In this document: in pieces, positions 39,637 through 48,252 of the stretch
How the letters are laid out: every line of letters starts with the position of its first letter
Numbering within the stretch: the first letter of the stretch is position 1
Assembly: GCF_000210295.1 (NCBI RefSeq)
Contig: NC_026744.1
Coordinates: 682,001-746,000 of the forward strand
Direction of reading: 5' to 3'
DNA from: Trypanosoma brucei gambiense DAL972
Lineage: Eukaryota; Euglenozoa; Kinetoplastea; Trypanosomatida; Trypanosomatidae
DNA length: 64,000 nucleotides
Made by a program: the position numbers and the translations under genes
The notes under the pieces: generated by a model
What the model was told of the DNA's origin: nothing
The model's database searches: none
Seen by the model: only the letters and a program-made list of their open reading frames with translations

Positions 39637-41358
39637 TTAGTAATCCTTCAAAACGTGTAGCATCATGAGGCAGAACTCATCGTAGTGGAGCCTTCCACGA
39701 ACCTTAAACGCGTATTTGTGTAACATCTCCGACGCTCGTGCCCTAACCGCGTCATCTTGCATTGCCTCTTTCAAGTTACAATAACGTCGCAACACTGCGC
39801 TAAGGGTGGCTCGGTTCCCTTCCACTGATTTCAGTTCATCAGACACCGGTAGGAACCCTGAACCACCCTTGACAGAACAAAAGGTGGATGGTTGGCACAT
39901 TAAACTGACTTGCTCCATGTCATCACCACTCTGCAATCCTTTACTATGAGGAGAATCGACCTTTTCACTACCTTGCTTGTTGTACACTCCAACACTTAAA
40001 GCTTCTCGGTACGCGGCTAACATCTTCATTGCCCCATTTCTGTCCTCGTATACCCCTAGTGGATCCAATTGTCGGAGAACCTTGACAACTTCTTGCTCAG
40101 TGACGTAGCCTCTCCTCATCACATCCAGTTTAGTAAACAACGCATGTGCGGTCACTTCGTCGACAAGGCCTTTATCCGTCACGAAGCTCTCGATTAGTGC
40201 GCTGATATCCTGCAACCTCGCTTCACGCGCTGCGAGTTCTAATGCTTCCTTATTCAGCACCTTTTCGTCTTCGTCCACTTGATGAACACTGAGAGTTCGC
40301 CCACCAGTGGGAGAGAAGAATGGATTGTGCTCAATTATATCTGAGCCTTCATCCACTGCTTTAGTTTCAGCAGCGGCACTCTCACCTGAAATTGTTTTAC
40401 CACCATCTATATTAGTAGTGGGGCGCCTGCCAGCACTCGTCACGGAGACACGCGGTTGCGGAAGATCTGCTGCTTTTCCAACCGCTGATACCCCAACATA
40501 CTCCTGCTCCTTCTGTTGGCTCTCCGATGCCGCCGCAGCTGCCGCAGCAGCCGCAGAAGCTGCAGCAGCGGCCACCAATCTCGCACCTTGAAAGTCATCC
40601 TCAAGTCGATGGTTCAACATTTCCTGGTGCTTGAGTTCACGTCTGGTGTGTGACCAGGCATCAAGGGCCTTTTCCATGATCCTCAAAATTTCGGGACGCT
40701 CAAGTACTTTGCCCCTGTTCACAGACAGGCGGCACACAGCCTCTTCTAGGTCATGATACGCGGAGTCATACATTGCCTCGACAGACCGCTTTATGCGCGG
40801 AAGGGCTATCGAAAGAAGATACTCGGAAGCCGCCAGAACAGTTCGTTCTACATACTGCTGCCAAAAGTGCTTGATATCATTGAATAAAACTTCATCCTTC
40901 GTACTCGCCGTTCCCTCAGGTGGGAGAGCCACGTCTACTGTGAAGTTAGTGGAAACATCTACGAAACACTTGTTAGGGTTAGTTGTCACTCTGGTAACAG
41001 TGAATGTCGTAACGGCGCTTTTTAGTACACGTGTTCCATCGAAGCCGAAAGGTGAGCGGCGCCTATCATCACATGCACATGGCAAATATTCCATGCGAGA
41101 AATCATTTGATGAGCTCCATTAGTTACCTCTATGAGCTTTTCGCGAAGCACTTTGTCCACGTACATTGGAATGTTGAGTGTTATGCGGCGCACGGCTCCG
41201 ATGTCCGTTGGCTTGCAGGCGTTCTCCTGTAGGCAACATGTCATAAGTCCCGAGACACCAAATTCCTTCATAAACATAACATCAGAAAAAAGAGATGCTG
41301 CGGCACATGGCGGGACACCGACAACAGTTGATGCGTTGCAGGTTCCTGTCGCCACCAT
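39637..41358 (-). CDS. EF-hand-like protein with poly-Ala tract
   Basis: 573 residues. The N-terminal 240 residues are a globular domain I do not recognise (ITLNIPMYVDKVLREKLIEV; FVDVSTNFTVDVALPP). A charged helix and a poly-Ala run (about 258-277) follow, then a linker rich in Gly/Ser. Residues 400-430 are an EF-hand-like helix-loop-helix (loop DVMRRGYVTEQE, 412-423), with Asp at position 1 and Glu at position 12 but Met and Arg at positions 3 and 5, so calcium binding is doubtful. A second degenerate hand closes the protein (KVRGRLHYDEFCLMML). The arrangement recalls trypanosomatid cytoskeletal EF-hand proteins. Acceptor AG at 41715-41716, leader about 356 nt. Confidence 0.8.
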   Translation of the reverse strand: MVATGTCNASTVVGVPPCAAASLFSDVMFMKEFGVSGLMTCCLQENACKPTDIGAVRRITLNIPMYVDKVLREKLIEVTNGAHQMISRMEYLPCACDDRRRSPFGFDGTRVLKSAVTTFTVTRVTTNPNKCFVDVSTNFTVDVALPPEGTASTKDEVLFNDIKHFWQQYVERTVLAASEYLLSIALPRIKRSVEAMYDSAYHDLEEAVCRLSVNRGKVLERPEILRIMEKALDAWSHTRRELKHQEMLNHRLEDDFQGARLVAAAAASAAAAAAAAASESQQKEQEYVGVSAVGKAADLPQPRVSVTSAGRRPTTNIDGGKTISGESAAAETKAVDEGSDIIEHNPFFSPTGGRTLSVHQVDEDEKVLNKEALELAAREARLQDISALIESFVTDKGLVDEVTAHALFTKLDVMRRGYVTEQEVVKVLRQLDPLGVYEDRNGAMKMLAAYREALSVGVYNKQGSEKVDSPHSKGLQSGDDMEQVSLMCQPSTFCSVKGGSGFLPVSDELKSVEGNRATLSAVLRRYCNLKEAMQDDAVRARASEMLHKYAFKVRGRLHYDEFCLMMLHVLKDY

Positions 41359-42127
41359 TTCTCCTCGTGCTTACTCTGTAAAGTTGCTTCGTTTGGTTAC
41401 TCCTTTCCTTCACTACTATTGCCCTTCTTCTAACCTGCTTGTGATCTCTTCTTTCCCTTTTTACCTTTAACAGAGTGAGTGTAAACTTGTTTCCGCCGCC
41501 GGGTTTGAGGCAGCTGTCAGTGTCGGTTGCGCCACAGGGTTCGGAGGGCAGATGAAGACCTCTAGATGTTTTCTAACGCTGATGGCGAACACGTTCCTTG
41601 ACTGTTTTTTCCCCCCCCCCACTCTTCCGTTGCGGACTTCTTCCTCACCCCCTATCCAAATTGCAATGTTCTTTGTCTTCGCGGTATTCCTAGGCGCTGA
41701 TACGCAATTTTAGCCTCAGTTTGTAGGAAACATACACCCAAACAAACAAAAAAAAATAACAGATGGTAAACAAGCAGTCATATCAACGAAAGCAATGCCA
41801 ATATTCGCACATTAACTCATGAGAAGGGGGGAGCGAACTAGTATTCCTTCTCTTTCTCTTCTTAAATAAAAAGTACAACCCGAGGTTGTGACTTTTTTTT
41901 CGATACGAAGACAAATATCCATCTGCACGCGGCGATAATAACTCTGCTCCTCTTCTCCCAAACACATTTGCACGGCTAAACAGCTTCACTGCTTTTAGCC
42001 ATTATACCAGAGAATTTTTAGAGCTCACTTTCATGTAAATCTCAAACTTTCCTTGCGTATGTATGCAAAAGTACAAAGCACCCTGTTGTCCCTCTTATTT
42101 AGTCTTCTTTTTCACGATCCATCACCA
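41359..42127 (-). other. BI-1-like gene to EF-hand gene interval
   Basis: Leader of the EF-hand gene, with a plus-strand acceptor-like string ending at 41473, and the 3' UTR of the membrane-protein gene. A 53-codon plus-strand frame at about 41551-41712 is judged noise. Confidence 0.55.
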
Positions 42128-43285
42128 TCATACACGCGTTAAGACGAGGTTAATAGGAGAAACCCGGGCACAACACACACGTAGCGTCTCCAAAGCCTTC
42201 ACTGTCTCACCTTTCTGTAATGTAGACACTGCCCGCACGTAGCACAGCACTAACATGACTGTTGCTCCGGCATCAACGACTCGACGCGACCGCATTGTTG
42301 ATTTCAATTGATCATACAATGAGGTCGCATGATGCCCCCTTCTCTCCGCCTCGCCCCCCACTCCGGCACCTAAAGTACCTTCAACAAGCCTTCGGCAAGC
42401 CCACTGCGAACAACGCCAGAATACGTATGCCCCTCCACTGCAGATGCACAATGCCTCCTTTACCGGATCCACGGTCAGTAATAGCTCGTCCTCCAATCCG
42501 CGCCACTTGACAAAACGCGCAATGGTGGGGAGCGTATGCAACAGATTGATCCCCCAGTTCATCATAAGCTGCATCACAAGCAGGACGTTGACGTCGGTCC
42601 GCTGGAGCACCCTCACAACTTCAGTCGCACCACCATTGTTTAGGCCCGTGGAGGTCAGTAGCGGTGGTGTCGTTGTTAGTGCGATGATAGTGGCAGCACA
42701 GGAGAGCAGCTGAGAGCTTAAGACATAACTGGCCATTCCCCGAGTGAGGAAAAGTGGGATACAGAGTCCCGACATGGTGCTTGCCGTCAGCATCATCAAA
42801 ATGGAAAGGGAATCCCACGCCACCCAACCAATTGGTGCGAAGGAGCATCCAACGGCAAAACTTGAGGTTAGAAAACACGCAACTCGACAAGCGGGGAACA
42901 TCACTTCTCTCGGTAGCAAAAGAAGCAGAGCCGCAGGTGCCACTGTAAGAGATACAGGAATGGCAATGGGGACCTTTGGAAAGGAGAAAAACAACGCTCC
43001 ACCGAGTGCCCCGGCGAGCATACCCACAGAAGCAATGGAATACACCTGCGTCAAGTGGCGGCGCACAACGGCGTAACGTACGCTGTCACCCACTGGCTCG
43101 GTCCATGATTTAACTTTCTCAACCGCACACTCTAACGAAGCCGCTATACTTTTCGGAAAAATGCGTTGGAGGAACCCGAAACGGTAAGCGAGCGCAACAC
43201 CATACCCACCCACAACGACCCACGAAGCGAGTTGTGCTCCCCTTAACAACCTCTCGGATGAAATATTGTCCTTGAAGGACGTCAT
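42128..43285 (-). CDS. Polytopic membrane protein, possibly Bax-inhibitor-1/TMBIM-like
   Basis: 385 residues from a true ATG. About seven to eight hydrophobic helices: near 20-38, 83-100, 108-125, 132-180 (two or three), 187-208, 235-260, 285-303 and 345-362. The stretch VRRHLTQVYSIASVGMLAGALGGAL opens the core and resembles the BI-1 family start (HL..VY), and the spacing of later helices fits six to seven TMs. The family's usual YDTQ-like motif is not seen. The first 35 residues are weakly amphipathic, so a mitochondrial location as for GHITM/TMBIM5 is possible. Family assignment is tentative; the membrane topology is clear. Confidence 0.75.
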   Translation of the reverse strand: MTSFKDNISSERLLRGAQLASWVVVGGYGVALAYRFGFLQRIFPKSIAASLECAVEKVKSWTEPVGDSVRYAVVRRHLTQVYSIASVGMLAGALGGALFFSFPKVPIAIPVSLTVAPAALLLLLPREVMFPACRVACFLTSSFAVGCSFAPIGWVAWDSLSILMMLTASTMSGLCIPLFLTRGMASYVLSSQLLSCAATIIALTTTPPLLTSTGLNNGGATEVVRVLQRTDVNVLLVMQLMMNWGINLLHTLPTIARFVKWRGLEDELLLTVDPVKEALCICSGGAYVFWRCSQWACRRLVEGTLGAGVGGEAERRGHHATSLYDQLKSTMRSRRVVDAGATVMLVLCYVRAVSTLQKGETVKALETLRVCCARVSPINLVLTRV

Positions 43286-43313
43286 CTGCGATACGATTCA
43301 AAAAAAAAAAAGG
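43286..43313 (-). promoter_or_regulatory. Predicted trans-splice acceptor abutting the ATG of the BI-1-like gene
   Basis: Sense strand: T12, then GAATCGTATCGCAG followed at once by ATG (AG at 43286-43287). The leader would contain only the spliced leader itself. Confidence 0.55.
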
Positions 43314-44311
43314 GAACGAGTTGCCACAGCAATGTTCCAGTATTCAGGAGTGTACACAGATACCCCAAAGTTTCCTTCTTTCCCTTGAAGCTTCCTTATA
43401 TTATTCGCCTACGAGTAGACAAAACAAGAAGAAATTACAAAAGCAGTGATGCGGTGTAAGGTAAGGAACGACACGAAGCAAAAAAAAAAAAAAACGTTCA
43501 AGGTTAACATAAACAGCCCCGTTGAAACACCAATATTTCCTTGCACACGCAGTTCACCCCTCCGCACTCCACGATTTCGTTTTCACCTGAACATTTATAC
43601 GCTGATACAAACACAAGAACGCGGTACTCTTTTAGCAACGAACAAATAAAAATTGAAAAGAAAAGTGCACAAAAGGCTCCACCCGAACCAGTAGCGTATG
43701 CCACTTCCTGAAGGTGCTACAGCTTTCCAATGATTCGCAAAGTAACAATGAAGAAGAGGGAGCAAACAGAAGAAAAAGGCGCTCACAAGTTGTCCCCTCA
43801 AGACATTCGTTTACAAGTAACAATGTTTGGAGCGCTCTCCCACAAGCGCAAATAGGCGAAGCGGCAGCAAAAATGGAACTCCATGTTTCAAAATAATTAA
43901 GAAATACAAACATAAGAACCTTCACGAACAGTCGTCCACTGACACATACATATACATTCACATCGACAAAAGTGAAACATACAACCATTTATAGTAAATT
44001 TCAACACAAAAGAAAATGTTATAGCCCCTAAACCGAGTCAAGTATACCCTCCCCCGGCGTGACAATTTTTTTTCTGGTTGGAGGGAGGGTTATGACCGTG
44101 AGTGAACTCAGCACCAGATTGGAGGCACCGTTGTTGCTTTGCGCAACCGAGCTTCTTAGAATAGTACGGAGGAAGGGAAATGACAAAAAAAAACACTCTT
44201 TCGAAACGTACACGCAAATAAAGAAAAAAAACGAGCAAACGAATAATATATACGTGTATAATTCTAATATATATATATATATTCATTTTTTATGCGCAAC
44301 AAGCTGCAACT
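43286..44311 (-). other. 1081-residue orphan to BI-1-like gene interval
   Basis: 3' UTR of the orphan and the acceptor of the membrane-protein gene, with a TA repeat at 44266-44282. No gene seen. Confidence 0.55.
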
Positions 44312-47300
44312 TCAGCTTAATCGTGGAACAGCCCGCTGAGCTCTACGCTTAGTGGTTCGCTCACTAACGACTGTTCGTGTTCCCGGGGAAAGGTTACCAC
44401 TACGCTGACTAAAGAGGACTTTTGGAGATGCTAGGGAGAATCGACCACGTAGGGTCGTTGCTAGGGACCCCAACCCCAGAGCAGAGGGAGACTGCAGATC
44501 CTTATCTTCCATTACTGAGCGACTAGATCTGGACGAACTCCATGGGCCGCTCCTTCTTATAGAAGACCTTGGGGTTATTATGAGGTGAGACTGATTCTGC
44601 TTCTGCATCACGATGTTAGCCTTCCGTACCGTCCTTTCAAAAGCGGTACTCAGCATGTACTCGTCAGTGCTTCGAAGAATAGGGCCAGCAACTTCGAAAT
44701 TGTCTTTGTCCTTCGGTGTTTCCTGTTCCTCCGCACAACCACGACCACTAACAGCAGAGCCGTCATACACCTCTTTATTATGATGCTTTTTGACTACATT
44801 GTCAGTGTAAGTTAAGTCGTTTCGTTCAACGGCTTGCCGCAAACCTTTATTACACGCCCTTTCCCCAATTTCATACATCTCGCTTAACATGGGTCTCGCA
44901 CACGTCGCTACGTGCATCAACATATTCCCGATTAGAAGGTTAAGGGACCACATGGAAGGATGCTCATTACTTGGCGGTAGTGGGGAGCCACTAGGGTTAA
45001 CGGTGTTGTGCCGCATCAACTGCACGGCTGCTGGGGGTAAGAGTCCAGCAGCCGTTATCATTTTTTGCGCCTCCCTCGGAAGCACATCGCTTCCGCGTCC
45101 ACTTCTGCTTGACGAAGGACATGACCTCACCTCATCTGGCGAGCTTTCCTCAACCATATACCGTGAAAAGAATACTATATCCGCCAGAGGAACCAATTTC
45201 ACTTCTGGTATTGCGCACGCGTAGTCCTTCAGCATTCCCTGTTTCTCCAAGGCGGCCATAATATGCAGTGTCCGTCTCGCGTAACCGTAACGCAACATAT
45301 CGAATGCAGGTACGGAAGAAGGTGAAGCACCTTCTTCCAATATCTGGGCTAGAGACCGTGCCGGTGCCGTGTTATTGGGGTGAACAACATAATGCAGATT
45401 AATATGAAGTTTCAGAGATTCTTGTGCACCGTGCAAGAGTTCCCTGGGCGACTTGTGGGGCAACGTTACCGCACCAAGTCTGACATAATGAAATCCTTTA
45501 CTTGTGTCAGCAGTGAAGTCGCTCGAGAGGAGATACCCACCGTGAGCATCGCCCGTCGGATCAATCTGGAACAACATCGCTTCATAAAACCATTTCCAAA
45601 CGTTGCTGTCACAATCCGTCAACAAACTGGCCTCATCAGCGGCGTTGATTTCACTAACCGTGCCGATTGGTACTGGAATGTCTACGAAACGCATCGTGGA
45701 GGTAGTGGGATAGCCATCTCTGACACTACCATTTTCTGGAGACGTGGACTCCCGCTTTCCCAATCCCATTGCTTTTCCATCTTTCACGAGACTCAGAAAG
45801 CATTGAAGAACGGAGCTCAACTCCTTCACATGCATATGCACATCGGCGTCATCAGAACCATGTTCCAGGAGGAACAGAGGAAGAACTCTGGCAATATCGA
45901 TATGGCTTTCAAGTATGACAGTACTTGGCCAGCGACCCCGTACAATCTGTATGCACGTATATCGCAACGCTAGGTAAGACCATCGTCGATACGTGCCTGC
46001 GTCAATTGAGTAACCACCTTCCTGATCTGCACCGTCACAAACTAACTTTATAAGTTTTATGAAGGAGCGGCAGACCTCCTCCACATGCCGGGGCAGCCGA
46101 CCCGGTTGAAATTGACCAGAGTGAGAGAATTCCAGGCGGCAGCCAATGATGTCAGGATTCATCACTGGAGGAGAACTACAACCAGACTGCCTTGAAATGG
46201 TTTCCCCATTACCTCTCTGGTTAACGTTCATCTGAAGTATTATATCATGACTGCTGATACCACTGCGGTAATTTACCCAACCGTCGTAATCACGGAGGAG
46301 GTCTGTCGCCACTTTTACATGCCTACTCAACATCTCCATATCATCGACCACACACTTGTATACAACCAACGCCGCTATGCGACTCCTTCTCCGCTTCTTC
46401 TCCAATTCAACCTTAAGACAACTTCCCTCCTGGCGACTATGTATACTTCCCAGAAGCCTTGTGATGAGGTTCTGCTCCTGCTTCAAAGTTTTCATCGCGG
46501 CTTCGGTGAGACACCACACGTCCCGTGTATCAGAACAGCTTGGTGCACAAGAAACCGCCTTTGAAGGTGAGGTGTTGCGCGCCGAGTCGATATCCCCGGC
46601 TTGCTGCTCTGTGGATCCACAAGACTGTAAAGTGCTGCACATGTGCATGGCGTGATGTAACAACTGTAGTGCGTGTTCGGATTGATCGTAGAACTCCTGA
46701 TACAAATACCTCTCCTCCAAAGTTAGAAATGAATTTGAGCACGCTGTGACAGCAGAAAATGTAAGCCGTTTCCGGTATGTTCGGGCCGCGGAAGCCATGC
46801 GGCGCCTCTCGAACTCGATCACATCATCACGATCTTGCTCCAATGTGTAAACCGCCTCTGCAAAGGTCATGCGTGCCACAGCCTTCCGTATTTCTCTTTC
46901 GCCTGGCACACCAAACTCTGACAGTACATACTCTAATTGATCACGCACTTCCCGCAGACAACTCAGAGAGTGTGAGGTTATCCAGCGAGTGTACCACCGC
47001 ATCACCGATATGTCCCACGAAACATCAGCGAAACACGTATCACTCCCAACAACCTCCATGAACAACCTCAATTTTTCATCCTTTCTCCAGCGATCCTCCG
47101 AAATGGCTAAAGAATCTGCCCCATCCTCTCTTGAAGTTAGGGAGGATTCTTCACAAAACGGAGCAATGAATCCTTGCTCATCTTCAATGTCCCGAAACTT
47201 ACTTTCCAGAGCGTACACCTCGTCCTGTAGCACTGTCACTGCCTTCTCTACGTCATATGGTATAGGAGTTTGGTACATGGATGGGGCACTCTCACAGACA

Positions 47301-47557
47301 ATAAATGGGAAGGTGGGTAACTTCAGCACATTGAGTGACTTGGCGTCCAGTGTACGATCCAAAGGATCAGTATATGACACAGCTGCTTCCGATGAGGCAT
47401 CAGGGTTTTCGTGAGTGTTGCGCAACTCCTGTCGTAGAAGTTTCAGTACTCGCAGCTCCTCCAACACTTTGGGTGGTACCAGAGATATAGTTGTTTCCCT
47501 CTCTGCAAGAGACTCTGACGTAATGCTTCCTTTTTTGGAGGAAAAGGATGTTGACAT
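44312..47557 (-). CDS. Large hypothetical protein, 1081 residues
   Basis: Long frame from a true ATG. No known domain recognised. The first 120 residues are Ser/Thr-rich, then a helical region with KAVTVLQDEVYALESKFRDIEDE (short coiled coil). Charged helices around 200-300 include FERRRMASAARTYRKRLTF. A more ordered C-terminal half contains SLKLHINLHYVVHPNN and a Tyr/Arg stretch. The last 100 residues are Ser/Arg-rich and basic (SSRSSRSVM, then TKRRAQRAVPRLS) and probably disordered and phosphorylated. No signal peptide or membrane helix. A cytoskeletal or flagellar role would be a guess. Confidence 0.8.
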   Translation of the reverse strand: MSTSFSSKKGSITSESLAERETTISLVPPKVLEELRVLKLLRQELRNTHENPDASSEAAVSYTDPLDRTLDAKSLNVLKLPTFPFIVCESAPSMYQTPIPYDVEKAVTVLQDEVYALESKFRDIEDEQGFIAPFCEESSLTSREDGADSLAISEDRWRKDEKLRLFMEVVGSDTCFADVSWDISVMRWYTRWITSHSLSCLREVRDQLEYVLSEFGVPGEREIRKAVARMTFAEAVYTLEQDRDDVIEFERRRMASAARTYRKRLTFSAVTACSNSFLTLEERYLYQEFYDQSEHALQLLHHAMHMCSTLQSCGSTEQQAGDIDSARNTSPSKAVSCAPSCSDTRDVWCLTEAAMKTLKQEQNLITRLLGSIHSRQEGSCLKVELEKKRRRSRIAALVVYKCVVDDMEMLSRHVKVATDLLRDYDGWVNYRSGISSHDIILQMNVNQRGNGETISRQSGCSSPPVMNPDIIGCRLEFSHSGQFQPGRLPRHVEEVCRSFIKLIKLVCDGADQEGGYSIDAGTYRRWSYLALRYTCIQIVRGRWPSTVILESHIDIARVLPLFLLEHGSDDADVHMHVKELSSVLQCFLSLVKDGKAMGLGKRESTSPENGSVRDGYPTTSTMRFVDIPVPIGTVSEINAADEASLLTDCDSNVWKWFYEAMLFQIDPTGDAHGGYLLSSDFTADTSKGFHYVRLGAVTLPHKSPRELLHGAQESLKLHINLHYVVHPNNTAPARSLAQILEEGASPSSVPAFDMLRYGYARRTLHIMAALEKQGMLKDYACAIPEVKLVPLADIVFFSRYMVEESSPDEVRSCPSSSRSGRGSDVLPREAQKMITAAGLLPPAAVQLMRHNTVNPSGSPLPPSNEHPSMWSLNLLIGNMLMHVATCARPMLSEMYEIGERACNKGLRQAVERNDLTYTDNVVKKHHNKEVYDGSAVSGRGCAEEQETPKDKDNFEVAGPILRSTDEYMLSTAFERTVRKANIVMQKQNQSHLIITPRSSIRRSGPWSSSRSSRSVMEDKDLQSPSALGLGSLATTLRGRFSLASPKVLFSQRSGNLSPGTRTVVSERTTKRRAQRAVPRLS

Positions 47558-48252
47558 TTCCCCCCCTTTTCTTCTCAGTTGTATGGTTCAGATATAAGGC
47601 GTCTATCCCCCTCTATATATTTTTTCTCCTTATAGTTGTATATCCGAAACTTGCGTGCTTGCTTTCCGATACGACTCAAATGCACAGACGTGCACCCTAT
47701 TGACAAACGCTGATGCGACAGTGTTAATAAATTTATTGTACCTCTTTCCACGGCCGCCGCGTTCCCGTCTACCCCTTGTGTGCACGCCGGCAGGGTAATG
47801 AAGTGAACGCCTATCCCTGTGTCCACTGCCCGTAATGAAGGCACACGTTAATGATACCCTCTTGGGTTCCTTACGCTTCTACTATTTGCGCTGCTTCACA
47901 ATTTTATGAACCAAGTTGTAAAACAAGCTGCAGAATGTGGTATCTTAGATATTATTCCTTGGGGTGTTGGATCAGTCACCAACAGCAGCAGAAGCTACAG
48001 GTACACAGTTAAAACGAATGCGCACAAACAACGTTAAAACTGAGGAATGAATCAAACACAGTGCGCAACGTGCCACTTCACATGTCACACGCACCGCCAA
48101 CATTTGCTCCTCTTTCCCCCTCCCTGTTGTCACCCTCCTCCCACCACTTCTTTTATTCACCTGAGGCGTTTCTTTGACCGCAATCACACCAACCCCCGCT
48201 GCTCGTAAGACATTCCTCTTTTTCCCCTCTCTTTCATTTCATTTGTTTTCTA
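47558..48252 (-). other. C3HC-like gene to 1081-residue orphan interval
   Basis: The sense strand next to the orphan's ATG is purine-rich; the plus strand shows acceptor-like strings ending at 47578 and near 47637. An 89-codon minus-strand frame (47575-47844) has no ATG. No gene accepted. Confidence 0.5.

Noticed and set aside
41551..41712. 53-codon plus-strand ORF after an acceptor-like string
   Set aside because: Antisense to a leader, contains a proline run from a C homopolymer, and would be the only plus-strand gene.
47575..47844. 89-codon minus-strand frame upstream of the 1081-residue gene
   Set aside because: No ATG in the frame and a stop just upstream; overlaps the leader of the next gene.
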